Positions 54,462 to 64,000 of a stretch of DNA of 64,000 bases are shown here, in pieces (position 1 is the first letter of the stretch; each line of letters starts with the position of its first letter). Below the pieces are notes generated by a model that was given only the letters and a program-made list of their open reading frames with translations, was not told the origin of the DNA and made no database searches. Source of the stretch: Holacanthus passer (taxonomy: Eukaryota > Chordata > Actinopteri > Pomacanthidae); the NCBI GenBank assembly GCA_025331565.1, contig JAFREQ010000261.1:1-64000 (forward strand). The letters run 5' to 3'. The translations under genes were made by a program, and so were the position numbers.

Positions 54462-55567
54462 CTACATGAAAAACAAAAGCAAACTAAGATTATAAAACTA
54501 AATTTTTCAGACATTTTCAGACACACATACCATATTAAACTACTCAATTCAATGATGATTTTGGCAATATATGTCTTGTCAACTTTTTAAGTGTCAGTTT
54601 TGAGTTTTTACTCATATATTTCCACATAATTTCATCTAGCAGTTAAAGTTTGTCAAAGTCTAGGCAGTAAACTCGTTTTTTCTGTCCATGACTAGTATCA
54701 AATGACACTTTTTCACTGACCCAATGAATTGAGACTTTTCTTAACAACCTAGCAGAACGGAGAAAGAGAAAGCGCCAAATCGAGACTCAAGACAAGTTAA
54801 TTTTATAGGTAGTACTAGCTTACATGGAAAGTCTAGAAGTTTACGGACATTCTCTCTTAAATGTTGTTTAGTCAAGTCGCATCTCATTATCTGCTTTACA
54901 AATGATTTAACGCTGGTTAACTTACCGAAAAAGCACAAGAGCAAAGTGGCTCCCGTTTGAAAGGCACGGTTGTATTAGCTAACGTTAATAAGTTAACAGA
55001 GTCACACAAACTTTTAGACCCAGTAGTCATCATTATTTAACAAATTTAATAGCAACTATCAAGTAACATGGCGGGTTTTTTTCTGAACCATGCTGCATGC
55101 AAGCTAGTGCTAAGGTTAGCAAACTCTAAGCTAACGTTGACCACATTGCAGCATTTGTGCTGCGCGTGTGCAATTCAAACAGTCTGACGAACGGCAGCAT
55201 TAAGTTAACTCATACAAGGCAGTAACAAAATAACAGAACAAAATTACCGTGTATGTGTACTGCGCCAGCAAATCGTTCCAGTAACACTGCAGTGAAGCGT
55301 GTCCTCCCGACTCCCGAGCTTCGTTATTCCAGTACCAACCGCAAACGGGCCCGAACACATTTCATGTTCAAGTGGTGGCCGGAGTGCCGTCAGTGCCGCG
55401 TGCAAACAGGTTGAGTCGGAACACGTCACACTGTGGCCAGAATGTAACAAACCAAGCCGCCTTCGCTCTTTTTTCTCTCTCTCTTTTTTCTCGGATATAT
55501 CATCAGATACCTTTTGTTCTACCAAAAATTCAAACCCCCAAATATTAAATTTACTTATTAAACAATG

Positions 55568-55598
<31 letters not shown>

Positions 55599-56214
55599 AT
55601 GTGTATAAAACAATGGTTTTACTTGCAAATGTAATTACATGGTTAATCAAAATAGTGGTTGATGAATTTTCTGTTAATTAACATCAAATCTTTACATTTG
55701 GGAGATCATTAAGAATTATTTGGATGCATTCTTTAGTTTATTTGTTCACAATATACAGATTTATAAACTAAAATAACAACAAAAACTGAAAATTCCTAAC
55801 CTGTACTTGTAATTATGGTCAACAGGGCTTACATTTTTATTTTGATATAAAAACAACTTAAAGAAAATTAGTCAATGGAAAAAGCTTGAATTACATCACC
55901 ACTACTTAAATGCTCCAAAACCTTTAGTGCACTCAAAACAACTGAGTTATTACATCAACAATTCATTTTTGAGTTATTTTAATTCATGGGAATGAGTGAC
56001 TGTAACTTTTTTCAAAGTTCAAGTTATGTTAACTTATTTCTTTTATTAAGATGTAGTGTTAGGTTTTACAGTGCACTAATCTTGCCTAAAATGATGAAAA
56101 GAATGTTTCATCTTTACCTTAATGCCTTTTGGAGATCAGTTCAACTTTAGTCACTTAACTATTCACAGAAACAGAAATTTTGACCTAGGGTACCCAAACT
56201 TTTGCATGCCACTG

Positions 56215-56367
56215 CAATAAACCATAGTATGTATAGTCAAATCAACATTAGTGTTGGTGTACGTTCAGTGCTTTTCTCTTCTCTCTTGTGGTGTAGAGCT
56301 GGCTCTTGGGAGGTAAAAGACATTTGTTTCCTGAAACCAGATACACAGTGAACACTTGCAATACTTT
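56215..56367. other. Short spacer, no feature
   Basis: AT-rich spacer between the Tc1-type element and the inverted LINE. Confidence 0.5.
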
Positions 56368-59330
56368 TAAGATAAGATAAACCTTCTTTCGTCCCACAGT
56401 GGGGAAATTTGCATTGCACAGCAGCAAGGAGATAGAAATAGTAAAAATGAATATAAACAAGCTGAAAAAAGTATTTACAAATTTAACAAATTTACACCGG
56501 ATGATTTACAGATGTACATGAGAATATGAATATGATATATATGACCAGTATAGAAGAATTAAATATGAAATATGAGATATGAAATATTGCACTTGAATTT
56601 AACGGAATAGAGTATTGCACAGAAAAGAATATTGCACAGATGTACAGGTATTAAATATCAAATATGAAATATTGCACTTGAATTTAACGGAATGGAGTAT
56701 TGCACAGCAAATGAAAACTGGGATAAATATACAGATATGAAAAAAGAGTATTGTACAGATGTCCAGACATGGTGGTGCATTGTCTATAGGGAGCAGTGCT
56801 GGTTGTACAGTCTGACAGCTGCAGGAAGAAAAGACCTGCGATATCGCTCCTTCACACACTTTGGGTGAAGCAGTCTATCACTGAAGGAGCTCTCCAGAGC
56901 TGTTAAAGTGTTCTGCAGGGGGTGGGAGTCATTCTCCAACATGGACGACAGCTTAGCCATCATCCTCCTCTCTCCCACCACCTCCGCTGGGTCCAGGGGG
57001 CAATCCAGTGCAGAGCTGGCCTTCTTGATCAGTTTATCCAGTCTATTCCTGTCCACAGCCGAAATGCTGCTGCCCCAGCAGACTACTCCATAGCAAATGG
57101 CTGACGCCACAACAGAGTCATAGGTCTTCAGGAGCGCCCCTTGCACTCCAAAAGACCTCAGTCTCCTGAGCAGATAGAGTCTGCTGTGACCTTTCCTGTA
57201 TATTGTAGTGGTGTTATGAGTCCAGTCCAGTTCGTTGTTGAGGTGATCACCCAGGTACTTGTAAGATGTCACCATCTCAATGTCCATTCCCTGGATGTTC
57301 ACCGGCATTGGAGGGGAGTGAATGCACCTGCAGAAATCCACCACCAGTTCTTTGGTTTCCCCGTGTTAATCTGGAGGCAGTTTCGCTGGCACCAGTTCAC
57401 ATAGTTCTGTGTCAGTCCTCTGTATTCCCTGTCATCTCCATCTGTGATGAGGCCAACGATTGCAGAGTCATCAGAGAACTTCTGCAGCTGATAGGTTGGT
57501 GTGTTGTGTGAAAAGTCTGCGGTGTAACTATTCCCTGCGGGGTCCCCGTACTGCAGACAACCATGTCAGACACACAATCCCGTGTCCCCACATACTGTGG
57601 GCCGTTGATGAGGTAGTCCAAGATCCAGGATGTGAGGTGCAAGTCCGCCCCTGTGTTCTCCAGCTTGTCCCTCAGAAGTGGTGGCTGGATGGTGTTGAGC
57701 GCACTGGAGAAATCAAAAAACATGATTCTCACAGTGCTCCCAGGTTTCTCCAGGTGAGAAAGGGCTCTGTGCTGGAGGAAGATGACAGCATCATCCACCC
57801 CGATGCCAGGCTGGTAGGCAAACTAACGTGGGTCCATTGATGCACCAGAGGGTGGAGATGAGCAAGGACCAGCTGATCCAGGGTTTTCATCAGGGGGGAA
57901 GTTAATGGCACCGGCCTGTAGCTGCTGAGGTCCTTGGGGCGCAGAGTCTTGGAGTCAGGTACCACGCAGAATGTCTTCCCCAGCTGTGGCACCTTCCCCA
58001 GCTTCAGGCTCAGGTTGAAGATGTCCTCAACAATCCTGCACAGCTGGTCTGCGCAGGACTTCAGGAGCCTGGAACTGATGCCGTCCTGACCCGCCGCCTT
58101 CCTTGCCTTGGTCTTTCTGAGCTGATTTCTCACCTGGGATGTTGTGAGGGTCAGGTTGGAGCAAGGGGGCTGTGTGCTGGGTGGTGTGGGTGGATGGGTT
58201 GAGCTCATGAGGTGAGCAGTGGGGGATGGCTGTGAGCAGAGAGTTGCAGGAGGGGAGGTGAAGGTGGAGTAGTCCACTTGAGGTGCCGATGAGGGGGGTT
58301 GCAGTAGGGAGGGCTGGGCCGGGGAAAGGGCAGATGACTGATCAAAACTGTTGAAGAATAAGTTCAACTCATTCGCCCACTTCTGGTCCCTCACAGCCTG
58401 GGAGTCAGGCTCCTTGTGGCCAGAGATGGTTTTCAGGCCTCTCCGGACTCCTGATGTTGTTCTGCTGCAGCTGTTCCTCCATCTTCCTCCTGTAGCTGTT
58501 CTTTCCCTCTCTGATCTGCTCCTCCTTATTTCCTGACTTAAAGACCCTCTTCTTCTCCTTAAAGAGAGCCTTGAAACAGTCCTTCAAAACCTCGTCAGCC
58601 TTGTTGGACCATCTCTTCATTGTGTGGGACACAGCTGGCTGCCTGTGTACCAGAGGTTTGAATACAGGCTGGAGATGAACCAGGTTGTGGTCTGATCTTC
58701 CCAGGGGAGGAAGGGGTGATGAAGTGTATGCCTCCTTGGTGTCGGCATATTTTATTGTCTCTAGTGCAGCATGTGACGTACTGAGTGAAGGTGGGCAGAG
58801 TGGAGGATGGAGAGGCATGGTTGAAATCCCCAGAGAGTAGAAGGAGGGCCTGTGGATGTTGGTTCTGCAACCAGCCCGTGACAGAGTGGATGACGTCACA
58901 GGCCACAAAGCCGTTAGCAGAGGGGGGAATATACGCAGCTATAGCGAAACGTGCGAGAATTCCTGGTCAGTGCCGCTCACTTGTCCATCTTATTGGGGAG
59001 AGATCTTACATTCCCTGTGATGATGGATGGCAGGACCGGTCTGTATCTTCTCCTCCTGGGCTCCAGCACGGCTCCCCCGTCTTGACCTCTTTATGTCTCG
59101 GAGAAACCTCGGGCCTCTCGTCGGGCAGCACTGCTGTGTTACGGAGCACCAGTTGCTGATCCCGACTGTGGTGGACATGTTGAACTGAGCATTCAGGAAC
59201 ACAAGCCTGTGACAAATAATTAAAAAGAATAAAAAAGACAGCATAAAAGAGGAAAAAGCTCAGAGGTGAGCAGTGAGTGAGAGCTGCTGTAGCAGGCTGC
59301 CACTAGAGCGGCGCCATCTTAAAGAAGAGT
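56368..59330 (-). mobile_element. CR1/Rex1-like LINE, inverted, nearly full length
   Basis: It runs from the tail (56368, AAGATAAGATAAACC...CAGTGGGGAAATT) to the 5' terminus AAGATGGCGCCGCTCTAGTG at 59330. Minus-strand ORF2 order: N-terminal leader (59244, NAQFNMSTTV), endonuclease pieces (LLLLSGDFNHASPSSTLP; GRSDHNLVHLQPV at 58680-58720), linker, RT (KARKAAGQDGISSRLLKSCA; DFSSALNTIQPPLL; FSDDSAIVG near 57440-57485, where the FADD box is FSDD) and the C-terminus VKERYRRSFLPAAVRLYNQH near 56800-56860. About 270 bp of endonuclease is deleted at about 58960, and several frameshifts are present. It is an inactive copy of the family at 27989 and 62997. Confidence 0.92.
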
Positions 59331-59424
59331 TACTGTTCGTACATATACTAGTGAATTTCCTATATTTTGCTTCTTTCCCTTTTCTCTCGTATTTCTCCTC
59401 TCTGTAGATTCTCTTTCACATTAC

Positions 59425-59456
59425 ATACACACACACACACACACACGCACACACAG
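59425..59456. repeat. (AC)n microsatellite
   Basis: AC dinucleotide run with one CG interruption. Confidence 0.95.
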
Positions 59457-61055
59457 TCCCAATATTTTACTTACTTTTGTCCTCCCCTCTCTTCTTACAT
59501 TATACTCGGTCCATCTGAAATAGTGTCATTGCTCATCATTTAATAATAAAACATAATTCTATCCATCTTTGATCTATAGTTACTCTTCATAAAGGACTAC
59601 TTATTTGAGCAGCTGGTCTGGCTGTAATGCATATTGTAATGCCTAACTTTTTATGTGAATGGAGCCACATTTGCTGTGCTCGTAATTTTGGAGAAATCAT
59701 TTCCAGAGCAAGAACCATTTTTGTCCAAAGTGAAGGTCTAAGGAAATACATTCTGGGAAAAACATTTGAATTCCACCAGCAGTGACAATGAACAAAAAAG
59801 CAATTGTGTGAGGATTGAATAGATTCTGTTGACAGGTTTAATTGTACATAATTGGACCATTTCTGGCATGGCAGATTAGACTTTATCTCAGAGCCATATC
59901 CCTTAGAGGAAGACAGGGTTGTGATGTTTTCTCATTTCTGTTTGGCTGTAACCCTGCAGGTATTTCAGGAGATAAACTTTGGCCTCGGTTCTGACCTCTG
60001 TCCTTCTCCCACATGAGCAGTAAGCTTCCCTCCTTCATCGGCTTTGGAGTGTAAAGAACCATGATCAGTTTTTTTCAATCATATTAGTCTGTTTGGACAG
60101 AGGGATTCTAAACATTTGAAAAAAAGCTTTGGTTTTTATACATGCTTCATATGCATTCCAGTTGGCATTATGGGAAATAACACTTTTTCAATGGGACAAA
60201 ATGGCTTCACTCCTTCCTTAGCATATATTATAATTATAATTAATACATTTTTAAATGTTATTTTATTTTATTTTTGCAATTTTTGAACAAATAAAATGGC
60301 AGGCAGAAGGCAATTCATTGCAACAGAAGACACAGAAGTTTGGACATGATGATGAATGCAATATTACATAATATGTAATAATATACAATATGCAGTATTT
60401 GACCTGTAGCATGAAGTCAAAGTTGCCTATTTAAATGGAAAAAGTATTTTGATTGATATTCAAAGTGACCCACTTGTAGGGATTGGATGAGATTTTATTC
60501 ATATTACTACTCAGTCTGGTACTACTATTGTGCAAGAAAATAGTGATTAAATTCAGACATAGTTGTATATTTTTTTATAACAAAATCTTGCTTATAGACC
60601 AGTAACAGTAGTGCCTACAACAGCAAAGTCACAACATAAACTCAGTAACATCTTCTTCTGAGGAGAGAAAGACAGAGAAGAGCTGCTTTGAGATTATATA
60701 TCTTGGACATACAGTATATCTTGGGCTTTGACTCTAGCTTAGTTTTCAGTTGAATGGACAGCTAAATGGACAGTGGACCAGACCTCAGGCTCTAGTCTAG
60801 ACCTCATGTTCCAGACCTATGAATGAGGTCTCATCTCTGATTTTATTTGGTGTTTAATGTAGGTTCAGGATTTGGGGTTGCCCATGAGGTTAAGCTCAAT
60901 CAGTGAAGTAAAACAAGACCATCCAATTCACAGCAATGTGTTATTATCATGCACTTGTACATGATGTCCCATTGTCTGGGGAAAGACAGCATATGAGTCA
61001 TTTCAACTGGTGATCAGCTTGAAGATCAGAAAATATTCAGAATAAACTTAGATTT

Positions 61056-61105
61056 AAGATAAGATAAGATATACCTTTATTCGGCCCACAGTGGGGAAAT
61101 TTACA
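61056..61105 (-). repeat. Inverted LINE-tail remnant
   Basis: AAGATAAGATAAGATATACC followed by CCACAGTGGGGAAATTTAC, the inverted Rex1-like 3' end. It is truncated right after the tail. Confidence 0.8.
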
Positions 61106-62996
61106 ATTTACACAAACATCTTATCCGTGAAGTTTAGCATGCTGCAGAAGTTGACAGATTTCTGAAAGGAGAGGCAGTGAAGTTTAGTGACATAATTATG
61201 TAGAAAAAAATGATACATTGCAGTTGTAGCTTAGTAAATAAGCAACAAGGGCCATAGAACCAGGCTGCTTTCCAATTAGCCCAATGGAACCCTTTCTCTT
61301 CAGGTGCCAATTGTGTATCAGTGTATGGATGTGTCTCCTTTTTGGAGACACTTCAAATTTCCCCACTATGGGATGAAAAAATGTTCATATTATCTTTTGC
61401 AAGGGTTTTTGCAATAGCAATTCTGTATGTATATTTCAAATTGTATGTGTGGTGTCTAGGTGCTAATGGAGGTGGAGAGCATGTTAAACTCAAATAGACC
61501 AAGCTGACTGTAAATGTACAGGATGCTGCTGTTGACATGTAGACAGAACTCAATCTCTCCAGCAGTCCAAACACATGGTCATCCTCCTTCCACTCAGCTC
61601 AGCTCCTGCTTCATGCCTTTCACAGGATGGACAGGAGACTGTTTCACGTCTTTACATTACAAGCATATTAACGACTACCCAGGAAAAAATCAGAGCATCA
61701 GGATTGTTGTAATTACATCGTTGAAAATGTACATTTAATTAAGCACTTCATTAATTGGCTTTAAAATCATTGATTATAATCAATCACTGAAAAAATCTAT
61801 AGTTCCACTGACATGGCTGAGTCTCTGATATTATGTTTAATAATATTCCATCTATTTTATAACCCAAAATTCACATTGTATTTCTGCTTGAAACATTTCA
61901 TATTACTTCTTAATATGCTGTCAAAAGTAGTAGTATTTAAATTATAGAGACTTTAAGGCCTTACAAATGGTTTTGCAAAAGCAGCCCTATGTGCTTACAA
62001 CTTCTATTCATAACAGCCATTTCCCTATTCATGCAAGTGGTGATGTAATTTTTAAATGCGTTTTTCCTAGTTTCAAGGGGCCTGTTGGTTTCAGTTAATT
62101 TGAGTCTTCAAACTTGATCTAGATAGTGCTGTACTAATTGCTTATGCTGCTTTGAAACTCAGCAGGGAATACAAATGAACAATTTGATTAAAACTTATTA
62201 AATTACTAAATTTGACAGTTAAATGTATTGAATGGCCAATGTAAATTATTTTGCTGACTTCAGAGTCAAGATTAAATATGGTTTTATGAGTGAAATCACA
62301 ATTACTATTAATGGTGGGCTAAACAATGAATTTTAAAGTGGGTGTATGACATGAATATTGGCCACTGATAGAAGGTGTAAGCAGATAGAAGTTGGCTGCT
62401 TAAGCATGCAAAACCACTGGTCTGCTCTTGGAAATAATAGAACATAGAATAAACAAATAAAGGTCTGTTGCTAATAAAGGCCAGGTAAAGAACATTGAGC
62501 AAGGCTGGAAATAGATGACAGGAACATAGCCAATAAAATGGTGACAGGCATTGAGATGCATGCAATTTGTCAACTTAGACAAATAACTCTTAAATCTACA
62601 TATTTTTTTGATCAATTTGAAAAACTGATCCCAACAAGTGCTGATGAAGCTTCTGTGTTTCTGGGGGACTGATACATCACTTGGACAGAGTCATGTCATT
62701 CTCACCCCTCTGCTGCTCTGAGATTTTCTTTTTAACACAAATGTTAATAAAACTTGATAATAGAAATAAAAACCCTTTTCCCAGAGTTTTTAAATAAATG
62801 CCTGGTTGTATCAATGCCACTCTTTACCACTAACTTATGCCATTAATGTTTTAGATTGCACGTCCTAATGCTGCTACCCAGCCCTGATTCTCCCATATCC
62901 ATCAATAATGTGTTATTGAGTCTATTATTAGAATTGGCTGTTGGTAGTTTGTTTTCATAGTAACTGGTTATGGTTGGTTATGGTTAACTAAGATTA

Positions 62997-64000
62997 AAGA
63001 TGGTGCCGCTCTAGTGGCTGCCTGCTACAGCAGCTCTTGCTCCCCATTGAGCTTTTTCCTTTCTAGTTTTAGTCTTTTTTAACTTTTTTTGACATTTTCT
63101 GCACGGGATTGTGCTTCTGAATGCCCAGTTCAACATGTCCACCATAGTGACTGTGTTTGAGCTGGCATTTTTCATTCATTTTTTACTATGTTTACATCCG
63201 TGTCTGGGGGGGCCCATCCGAGGCCCTATTGTTTACAGTCGGGATCAGCTGTTGGCGCTCCGCAACACAGCGGTGCTGCTGGACGAGAGGCCCGAGGTTC
63301 CTCGAGAGGTAAAGAGGAGAAGAGGGGGGAGCTGTGCTGGAGCCCAGCCCCACGACAGGAGGAGAAGATACCGACAGGTCCTCCCGTCCATCACCATGGG
63401 GAATGTAAAATCTCTCCCCAATAAAATGAACGAGTTAGCGGCAGAGGGAGTACCGGGAGTGCAGCATCATGGTGTTCAGGGAGACATGGCTGACCTGGCG
63501 GACCCCGGACACGATCATTACTCTACATGGATTTAAACTACTGCGGGCGGACAGGACGAAGGAGAGCGGTAAGAGGAAAGGAGGAGGGCTGGCAGTGTTT
63601 GTGAACAATAGATGGTGTAACTCTGGGAACATCACTATTAAGGAGCAACTCTGCTGTAAGGACATTGAACTGTTATCCATTAGCATGAGGCCATACTATC
63701 TGCCTCGGGAGTTCTCGCATGTTATCGTGATAGCTGCGTATATTCCCCCCTCTGCTAACGCCGATGCAGCCTGTGATGTCATCCACTCTGTCATGGGCTG
63801 GCTGCAGACCCAACATCCCCGGGCCCACTTTCTCCTCTCTGGGGACTTCAACCATGTCTCTCCATCCTCCACTCTGCCCACCTTCACCCAATATGTCACA
63901 TGCCACACCAGAGACAATAAAATACTGGACTGTTATGCCAACACCAAGGAGGCACACACTTCATCACCCCTTCCTCCCCTGGGACGATCAGACCACAACC
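62997..64000 (+). mobile_element. CR1/Rex1-like LINE C, 5' end and endonuclease, running off the window
   Basis: It starts AAGATGGTGCCGCTCTAGTG. The leader encodes NAQFNMSTIVTVFELAFFIH and RRRYRQVLPSITMGNVKSLP (endonuclease N-terminus). A 14-bp deletion at about 63436, compared with LINE B, shifts the frame. It then reads REYRECSIMVFRETWLTWRT, KGGGLAVFVNNRWCNSGNIT, FLLSGDFNHVSPSSTLP and GRSDHN at the window edge, covering the catalytic E, D and SDH motifs of the APE nuclease. This copy supplies the empty site for the SINE in LINE B (63571-63590). Confidence 0.92.

Larger units (their letters stand above)
52373..56073 (-). mobile_element. CACTG-ended (EnSpm/CACTA-like) element carrying gene exons
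   Basis: A 3,701-bp element begins CACTGTAAAACCCGAC and ends AGGTTTTACAGTG, with CA on both sides (52371-52372 and 56074-56075). Subterminal direct repeats of CATTTGAGGAAACCG and GCCTTAAACCATTTAAGTT occur at 52409-52444 and 52765-52800. Both ends carry many short AAGTTAAC-type motifs. No transposase is seen. The interior holds three minus-strand exons (53303-53422, 54105-54200, 54303-54461) and a GC-richer promoter-like part near 55130-55480. It sits inside the Tc1-type element. Confidence 0.78.
51264..56214. mobile_element. Tc1-type element (TIR CAGTGGCATGCAAAA) opened by two insertions
   Basis: The left end CAGTGGCATGCAAAATTTTG follows TA. The right end CAAACTTTTGCATGCCACTG precedes CA. 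The outer parts match the MITE at 4911-5203, for example ATGCCTTTTGGAGATCAGTT near the right end. The 4.95-kb span is explained by a solo LTR (51421-52116) and a 3.7-kb CACTG element (52373-56073). The ancestral unit would be about 0.55 kb and non-coding. Confidence 0.85.
59331..62996. other. No gene recognised in 3.7 kb
   Basis: AT-rich DNA with only chance reading frames. Contents are an (AC)n run at 59425-59456 and two LINE-tail remnants in opposite orientation at 61056-61105 and 61347-61395. No splice-bounded conserved exon was seen on either strand. Confidence 0.6.

Noticed and set aside
55244..55525. 93-codon minus-strand frame upstream of the captured exons
   Set aside because: Position would suit a first exon, but no recognisable sequence, no donor with matching phase that I could confirm, and biased composition. 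Left as part of the promoter-like region.

Overview
The window is vertebrate nuclear DNA, almost certainly from a teleost fish. It is AT-rich and intron-bearing, and it is packed with repeat families typical of fish: L2 and CR1/Rex1-like LINEs, Tc1-like transposons with TA-flanked inverted repeats, hAT elements and MITEs with 8-bp duplications, Gypsy-type LTR fragments, and a DIRS-like tyrosine-recombinase retroelement. There are no operons, phage or CRISPR arrays. The only host gene I can name is sh3bp5l. Its last two coding exons (1488-1661 and 2710-3321, + strand) carry the C-terminal half of a Rab11 exchange-factor-type coiled-coil protein. The 5' exons lie left of the window.

Layout. 1-1165: decayed L2 LINE in the sh3bp5l intron. 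1488-3321: sh3bp5l. 3322-7094: quiet DNA with one 293-bp Tc1-type MITE and LINE tails. 7095-8727: complete but dead Tc1 element. 9590-10350: second dead Tc1. 10690-13030: broken hAT transposase on the minus strand. 13040-17640: L2 LINE split by an LTR retrotransposon that lacks reverse transcriptase and its 3' LTR. 17715-19427: long solo LTR, itself split by a 313-bp hAT MITE. 19897-20732: hAT MITE with a perfect 8-bp duplication. 22090-27988: one LINE opened twice, by a second copy of the same solo LTR and by a Tc1 element. 27989-29807: LINE lacking its RT region and carrying a 189-bp SINE headed by a well-preserved tRNA-Gly(TCC). 29816-31099: GC-richer stretch with a CRE and a possible first exon of an unidentified gene. 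31100-40170: LINE, L1, LTR and Tc1 fragments.

40178-43035 is a non-autonomous hAT that keeps the N-terminal exons of a ZMYM1-like transposase and holds a solo LTR inside a TA microsatellite. 45549-46275 is an L2 fragment. 46290-48240 is a DIRS-like deletion derivative. 48760-50720 is a LINE with an R2-type endonuclease remnant. 51264-56214 is a Tc1-type element containing a solo LTR (5-bp duplication AGAAC) and a 3.7-kb CACTG-ended element. That inner element carries three intact, in-phase, properly spliced exons resembling the multi-copy fish SAMD3-like family. 56368-59330 and 62997 to the end are copies of the same LINE family in opposite orientations, each starting with AAGATGG.

The window therefore reads as repeated transposon-into-transposon insertion next to the 3' end of one conserved gene. 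Several insertions are supported by target-site duplications, and two by an empty-site paralogue inside the same window. The two most interesting items are the tRNA-Gly-headed SINE with a LINE-derived tail and the CACTG element with captured gene exons. All family names come from recognition of motifs and sequence patterns, not from database searches.
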